From contig CAYGBA010000066.1 of the NCBI GenBank assembly GCA_964347995.1, positions 1-8,249 on the forward strand: a DNA stretch of 8,249 nucleotides. Reading direction: 5' to 3'. Under the pieces are notes generated by a model that made no database searches, had not been told where the DNA came from, and saw nothing but the letters and a program-made list of their open reading frames with translations. This document shows positions 5,286 through 8,249 of the stretch, piece by piece (the stretch's first letter is position 1; the number at the start of each line of letters is the position of its first letter). A program made the translations under genes and the position numbers. This DNA comes from GCA-020348365 sp964347995. Its GTDB lineage: Archaea; Thermoproteota; Bathyarchaeia; Bathyarchaeales; Bathyarchaeaceae.

Positions 5286-5830
5286 TAACCTTGGAAAACG
5301 TGAAACACAGGGCTGAAAGTGATGCAAGACGTCATGGCTACCGTCTAAACACTGAATCCGATTTTCTCAGAAACCTCCTTGAGGGCCTCAGGCTAAACGA
5401 AGAGCGATATGGATATCCGTCATGTCCATGTAGACTTGCCTCTGGAGAGTTTGAGTTTGACCGAGATATTGTCTGTCCTTGCGACTATCGCGACCCCGAT
5501 GTTGAAGAATATGGATGTTGCTACTGCGCGCTTTATGTTAGAGAGGATGTGTTCGAAGGAAAAACTCCAATACAGCCGATTCCAGAACGTAGACCTCTGG
5601 AAAAACAAGCGAGAGCTTACGCAGGGTCTGAAGTAGTTGATACTATAAAGCCGTCTGAAGAGACTGCCTCGTTTGTCGAAAAACCTTCTGAAGTCGAGAT
5701 GAGGATGTGGTACTGCAAGCAATGCGGCTACGTTTGCTTCCGAGAGGAACCACCCTATGTCTGCCCTATATGCAGAGCAAAGAGAGAGATGTTTAGCGAA
5801 ATAAAGGTCCAAGCAGATATTCGTGGATAG
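5282..5830 (+). CDS. Ferredoxin:disulfide (thioredoxin) reductase catalytic subunit fused to rubredoxin domain
   Basis: 182-aa iron-sulfur enzyme that would take electrons from ferredoxin to reduce a protein disulfide. The FTR catalytic domain covers about 1-90 and has the CPC...CPC...CxC pattern: C48-P-C50, C65-P-C67 and C80-Y-C82. By comparison with plant FTR, C50 and C82 would be the redox disulfide and C48, C65, C67 and C80 the [4Fe-4S] ligands. Spacing differs from the plant pattern: 14 rather than 16 residues between the CPC pairs, and 12 rather than 8 before CYC, with an extra C79. A proline- and charge-rich linker (about 93-140) leads to a rubredoxin-type Fe(Cys)4 domain, WYCKQCGYV...YVCPIC (C145, C148, C161, C164). 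Similar FTR-rubredoxin fusions are known in methanogens as ferredoxin:disulfide reductases. No variable FTR subunit is nearby. The TTG start overlaps the glutaredoxin stop. Confidence 0.9.
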   Translation: MITLENVKHRAESDARRHGYRLNTESDFLRNLLEGLRLNEERYGYPSCPCRLASGEFEFDRDIVCPCDYRDPDVEEYGCCYCALYVREDVFEGKTPIQPIPERRPLEKQARAYAGSEVVDTIKPSEETASFVEKPSEVEMRMWYCKQCGYVCFREEPPYVCPICRAKREMFSEIKVQADIRG

Positions 5831-5838
5831 ACGTCTAT
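5827..5838. repeat. 12-bp perfect palindrome over the stop codon
   Basis: ATAGACGTCTAT is perfectly self-complementary and spans the TAG stop at 5828-5830. No T run follows directly. It could be a protein binding site or a weak 3' end structure. Confidence 0.3.
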
Positions 5839-5887
5839 AGTCTTATCGTAGCAACATAGGCTCGTTCTATCCATTGTTCAGCATTGT

Positions 5888-5897
5888 CTGCGCGCAG
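5888..5897. repeat. CTGCGCGCAG palindrome abutting a TATA box
   Basis: Perfect 10-bp palindrome made of the same CTGCG and CGCAG arms as the repeat at 3503-3516, but with no spacer. It ends 3 nt before the TATA-like TAATAATAAA of the flavin reductase gene, the same offset as the other copy has from its box. Confidence 0.4.
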
Positions 5898-5899
5898 GA

Positions 5900-5911
5900 T
5901 TAATAATAAAT
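5900..5911 (+). promoter_or_regulatory. Candidate TATA box of the flavin reductase gene
   Basis: TTAATAATAAAT is the most A/T-rich run in the 120-nt gap. A start near 5932 would leave a leader of about 19 nt before ATG 5951. Only a weak AGGTCGTGA Shine-Dalgarno-like site precedes the ATG. Confidence 0.5.
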
Positions 5912-5950
5912 CATTCAAAACGCATTCTACATCACCCAGGTCGTGAATTC

Positions 5951-6508
5951 ATGGATGAGAGAGAGGATGTAGCTATAGAAGACATTCCATATCTTCTGCA
6001 CCCTTATCCGGCAACACTTGTAACTACAGTAGGAGAGGATGGAAAACCAAATGTTATGGCAGTGGCATGGATTATGCCGGTAAGCGTCACTCCTCCCTAC
6101 ATAGCCCTGACCCTACGCCCCCAAAGACATTCATACAAACTGCTTAGGGAAACCCGAGAATTCGCCGTGAATATTCCCGATTTCAGCCTTGCAAAGCAAC
6201 TGGTCTTCTGCGGAAGAAGATCTGGAAGAGACTATGACAAGTTCAAAGAGACAAGGTTGACACCGATGAAGGCCCGCAAAATCGCAGCGCCAATCATAAA
6301 GGAATGCATAGCACATCTTGAGTGCAAGCTTGAAAAAGTAATTGAGATTAAGGATCACATCCTGTGCCTCGGAAAAGTCATAGTAGCATACGCATCCAAC
6401 AAATGCTACAGAAGGCTTTACGATCTAAGTCAACATCAACCATTACTTCACCTTCGCGGCAACACTTTCACCACAACGACAAGGAAAGCCGTTGAATACA
6501 GTTTATAA
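5951..6508 (+). CDS. Flavin reductase-like domain protein (FMN-binding split barrel)
   Basis: Predicted soluble FMN-binding protein of 185 aa in the flavin reductase/flavoredoxin (DIM6/NTAB) family; members reduce flavins with NAD(P)H or carry electrons. The family core is clear: HPYPATLVTTVGEDGKPNVM at 17-36, AWIMPVSVTPPYIAL at 39-53, then RPQRHSYKLLRETREFAVNI at 56-75, where the FMN phosphate is usually held. CGRRSGRDYDKF at 87-98 and ECIAHLECKLE at 118-128 follow, with a last strand HILCLGKVIVAYA at 136-148. Cysteines at 87, 119, 125, 139 and 152 are more numerous than usual and not in a known cluster pattern. It sits between a redox operon and trmI, 8 nt from the latter, and has its own promoter-like region. 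The physiological acceptor is unknown. No signal peptide. Confidence 0.9.
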   Translation: MDEREDVAIEDIPYLLHPYPATLVTTVGEDGKPNVMAVAWIMPVSVTPPYIALTLRPQRHSYKLLRETREFAVNIPDFSLAKQLVFCGRRSGRDYDKFKETRLTPMKARKIAAPIIKECIAHLECKLEKVIEIKDHILCLGKVIVAYASNKCYRRLYDLSQHQPLLHLRGNTFTTTTRKAVEYSL

Positions 6509-6516
6509 TCTTCCAC

Positions 6517-7320
6517 TTGTCTAAGAGGCTTGAGGAACCTTGCTTGGACCATAGAATTCTCGAAGGAGCGGACGTCCTTCTCTACCTGGATAGGAAGCGA
6601 ACATACCTCGTCAAAGTTGAGAAGGGAAAGAGCTTCCACACCCACAAAGGCTTCATCCAACTAGACGAACTAATAGGAAGAGAATACGGGACACGAGTAG
6701 CAAGTAGCACAAACGTAGAATTTGTAGCCCTAAAGCCTACCCTCAGAGACTACGTCTTCAAGATACGGAGAAAAACGCAGATAACCTATCCGAAGGATAT
6801 AGCCCTCATACTAATGTTCAGCAACGCGGGACCAGGCAGCCAGATAGTTGAAGCTGGGACGGGAACAGGCGCCCTGACAACAGCCCTAGCATATCATCTG
6901 CGCCCAACAGGCCGTGTCTACACCTACGAGATCCGACCAGAGTTCATCGAGCTAGCCGAGAAGAATCTTGAACGAGCCTGTGTCTCCGAATACGTAACCG
7001 TCAAGAACAAGGACATAACAGAAGGCATAGACGAAGCAGACGTGGACGCTGTCATCCTAGATCTGGCAACGCCTTGGCTAGTCATACCACATGCATACAA
7101 TGCCCTCAAAGGCAGCGGACTCTTGGTCTCCTTCAGCCCCACAATCGACCAAGTCCAGAAGACTGTGATAGCTCTCAAAGACAACAGCTTCGTAGACATC
7201 CAAACCATAGAGTGCCTCATGAGGGGAATGCAGACTGAGAAAGGAAAGACACGACCACAGACTCTGATGACTGGACATACAGGCTACATCACATACGCAA
7301 GAAAAACCCTCAAAACGTGA
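6517..7320 (+). CDS. trmI: tRNA (adenine-N1)-methyltransferase TrmI (archaeal type)
   Basis: SAM-dependent enzyme that methylates N1 of adenosine at position 58 of the tRNA T loop; archaeal homologues can also modify A57 on the way to 1-methylinosine. The 267-aa protein has a small N-terminal beta domain (about 15-75; DVLLYLDRKRTYLVKVEKG, then FHTHKGFI), the family motif LKPTLRDYVFKIRRKTQITYPKD (split over 72-94), SAM motif I VEAGTGTGALT at 111-121, acidic SAM-ribose residue E138 in YEIRPEF, the catalytic-site stretch LDLATPW at 181-187, FSPTIDQV at 206-213 and the C-terminal HTGYITYARK at 254-263. Length is normal. TTG 6517 is the first possible start, only 8 nt after the flavin reductase stop. 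TTG 6544, with GAGG 8 nt before it, is a credible shorter start that keeps every motif. Family is near certain. Confidence 0.93.
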   Translation: MSKRLEEPCLDHRILEGADVLLYLDRKRTYLVKVEKGKSFHTHKGFIQLDELIGREYGTRVASSTNVEFVALKPTLRDYVFKIRRKTQITYPKDIALILMFSNAGPGSQIVEAGTGTGALTTALAYHLRPTGRVYTYEIRPEFIELAEKNLERACVSEYVTVKNKDITEGIDEADVDAVILDLATPWLVIPHAYNALKGSGLLVSFSPTIDQVQKTVIALKDNSFVDIQTIECLMRGMQTEKGKTRPQTLMTGHTGYITYARKTLKT

Positions 7321-7337
7321 CCAGAAATATGGTAAAG

Positions 7338-7628
7338 TTAGAGCATCTTCCTCTTAGAATAGAAGAAGACCCCGAAGGCGAAGACAAAACTCAGGACAAA
7401 TATTACCATCATAGGGAGTGGACCTGAGGGAACTAATGGTATTTCAAAATATTTCTGGCTTGGCAAAAGTTCAACATCGCCTCTCAGCAAAAGACGTGGA
7501 TCGTCATCAGTGTCAAAGTAGACTAGACCGGGAATTTCTGTCCTTTCTGGAGTGAATGTAATTACTGGAAGCATAGCCACTATAGCCAGCAGAACCGCCG
7601 TCACTACATACGCTGTAGTCTTTCCCAT
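7338..7628 (-). CDS. Small two-TM membrane protein of unknown function
   Basis: Unrecognised 96-aa membrane protein. A short basic N terminus (MGKTTAY) leads into transmembrane segment 1 (about 6-25). A loop of about 45 residues follows, rich in acidic and proline residues (FDTDDDPRLLLRGDVELLP), then transmembrane segment 2 (about 72-90), which ends in SKRKML. The positive-inside rule places both ends in the cytoplasm and the loop outside. The frame is open to a GTG at 7679, which would add 17 residues. ATG 7628 is preferred because a TATA-like box lies about 24 nt upstream of it, between the two codons, as in leaderless archaeal transcripts. A membrane-bound wHTH gene precedes it on the same strand, and trmI converges on it with a 17-nt gap. 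The loop has no cysteine, lipobox or known sensor motif. Confidence 0.65.
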   Translation of the reverse strand: MGKTTAYVVTAVLLAIVAMLPVITFTPERTEIPGLVYFDTDDDPRLLLRGDVELLPSQKYFEIPLVPSGPLPMMVIFVLSFVFAFGVFFYSKRKML

Positions 7629-7647
7629 GACTCGTTCTCTTCCAAGG

Positions 7648-7656
7648 CTATAAAGA
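7648..7656 (-). promoter_or_regulatory. TATA box implying a leaderless start at ATG 7628
   Basis: Minus-strand TCTTTATAG is centred about 24 nt before ATG 7628, so transcription would begin at or just beside that ATG. It lies downstream of the alternative GTG at 7679, which a transcript from this box could not include. Confidence 0.5.
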
Positions 7657-7703
7657 ACATCGCTTATTCTTAAGTCCACGTTTTAGAACAGTCTTTCTTG
7701 GGC

Positions 7704-8153
7704 CTAAAATGGCCTCTGCCTCCAAAGCTTCATTGTTTCAAGCCATAAGATGCCGCAGGCTATGGAACCGAAGATGAGAGCAAACAGGTTCGGGATGTAA
7801 CCGTACCACCCACAAAAGGTGAGATAAATGATCAGCATGGTCGTAAGCAAAACGGAATAGAACAAGTAACGAGGGACAAGGAAGCGACCCAGCCTGGTGA
7901 AGAACCTGAGGATGCCGACGTCAACCTCCTCAACCAAGAAGTATTCACCACTGGTGCTCTTGTCAACCAAGCCAAGATCAAGAAGCTTATTCAAGTGATG
8001 AGCAGCAACGCTTGGACTCGAGAATCCCAGAGAACGCTGAACCTCACGGACACCAACTCTGGGACTAGAAGACCCCAGCAGATACCAGTACACCAGCAGA
8101 GTCTTTCCCCTCATCTTAGACTCTATCAACGCCAAACCGGAAACATCAGACAT
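7704..8153 (-). CDS. Membrane-anchored winged-helix (ArsR-like) transcription regulator
   Basis: 149-aa predicted regulator. The N-terminal winged-helix domain spans about 12-75. GKTLLVYWYLL forms helix 1, VGVREVQRSLG helix 2 and SSPSVAAHHLNKLLDLGLV the recognition helix, followed by a short wing, DKSTSGEYFLV. A linker (VGILRFFTRLGRFLVPRY) joins it to two hydrophobic segments, about 97-114 and 120-138, ending in the basic tail MKLWRQRPF. The DNA-binding part is thus held at the inner membrane face, a layout seen repeatedly in archaea. No cysteine/histidine metal site is visible in the wHTH part. The TATATTAAA box read on the minus strand lies about 35 nt before ATG 8153, so that ATG is chosen over TTG 8165. 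The small two-TM gene downstream is a natural candidate partner or target. The ligand is unknown. Confidence 0.85.
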   Translation of the reverse strand: MSDVSGLALIESKMRGKTLLVYWYLLGSSSPRVGVREVQRSLGFSSPSVAAHHLNKLLDLGLVDKSTSGEYFLVEEVDVGILRFFTRLGRFLVPRYLFYSVLLTTMLIIYLTFCGWYGYIPNLFALIFGSIACGILWLETMKLWRQRPF

Positions 8154-8183
8154 CAAACTCGCCAAAAATAAATTATCAGCCCG

Positions 8184-8193
8184 TATATTAAAG
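8184..8193 (-). promoter_or_regulatory. TATA box of the membrane wHTH gene
   Basis: CTTTAATATA on the minus strand is a good archaeal TATA match. A start about 26 nt downstream (near 8161) leaves a leader of about 8 nt before ATG 8153 and falls inside the alternative TTG at 8165, which argues against the TTG. Confidence 0.55.
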
Positions 8194-8249
8194 TCTGACA
8201 GAAAGGCTGTACAGAAGAAACACAGAAAGCATTGAGAAAACTGAACCCC

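Noticed and set aside
1..8249. CRISPR arrays, insertion sequences, integrase or toxin-antitoxin genes
   Set aside because: No regularly spaced repeats, transposase motifs, terminal inverted repeats or target duplications were seen on either strand.

Overview
The window looks like chromosomal DNA of an uncultured archaeon. The evidence is a TrmI-type tRNA m1A methyltransferase, a ferredoxin:disulfide-reductase-like protein ending in a rubredoxin domain, a wHTH protein tethered to the membrane, several TATA-like boxes 25-35 nt from start codons with short or no leaders, and frequent TTG/GTG starts. A TACK-group (Bathyarchaeia-like) origin is a plausible inference, but the sequence alone does not prove it. 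There are no rRNA or tRNA genes, CRISPR arrays, insertion sequences or phage genes.

Layout. (1) 1-1160: the 3' end of a ZIP-family metal transporter, then a 280-nt gap holding what looks like a decayed winged-helix reading frame, then a ferritin-like four-helix protein with a probable T-rich terminator. (2) 1290-1839, minus strand: two small unrecognised genes in tandem; the first starts inside a perfect inverted repeat. 1855-2067 is mostly non-coding. (3) 2068-4790, plus strand: a B12-binding-domain radical SAM protein with strikingly T-poor, A/C-rich codon use, then an M20 (ArgE/DapE-type) metallopeptidase with its own promoter. (4) 5001-5830: a two-gene thiol-redox operon, glutaredoxin-like protein plus ferredoxin:disulfide reductase catalytic domain fused to rubredoxin, joined by a 4-nt TTGA stop/start overlap. 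(5) 5951-7320: a flavin-reductase-domain protein followed 8 nt later by TrmI. (6) 7338-8153, minus strand, convergent with trmI: a wHTH regulator with two C-terminal membrane segments, then a small two-TM protein with its own leaderless-type promoter.

How they may work together. The ZIP fragment and ferritin-like protein suggest metal import and storage or redox. The glutaredoxin/FDR-rubredoxin pair, with the flavin reductase nearby, forms a compact redox block that could pass ferredoxin electrons to protein thiols or a rubredoxin partner. The radical SAM and M20 genes are metabolic, with unknown substrates. The 3' minus-strand pair could be a membrane-sensing regulator and its target. No single clearly new system is proven. 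The best leads are the redox operon, the membrane wHTH pair, the small-gene pair with its palindrome, and matching CTGCG/CGCAG palindromes abutting two TATA boxes.
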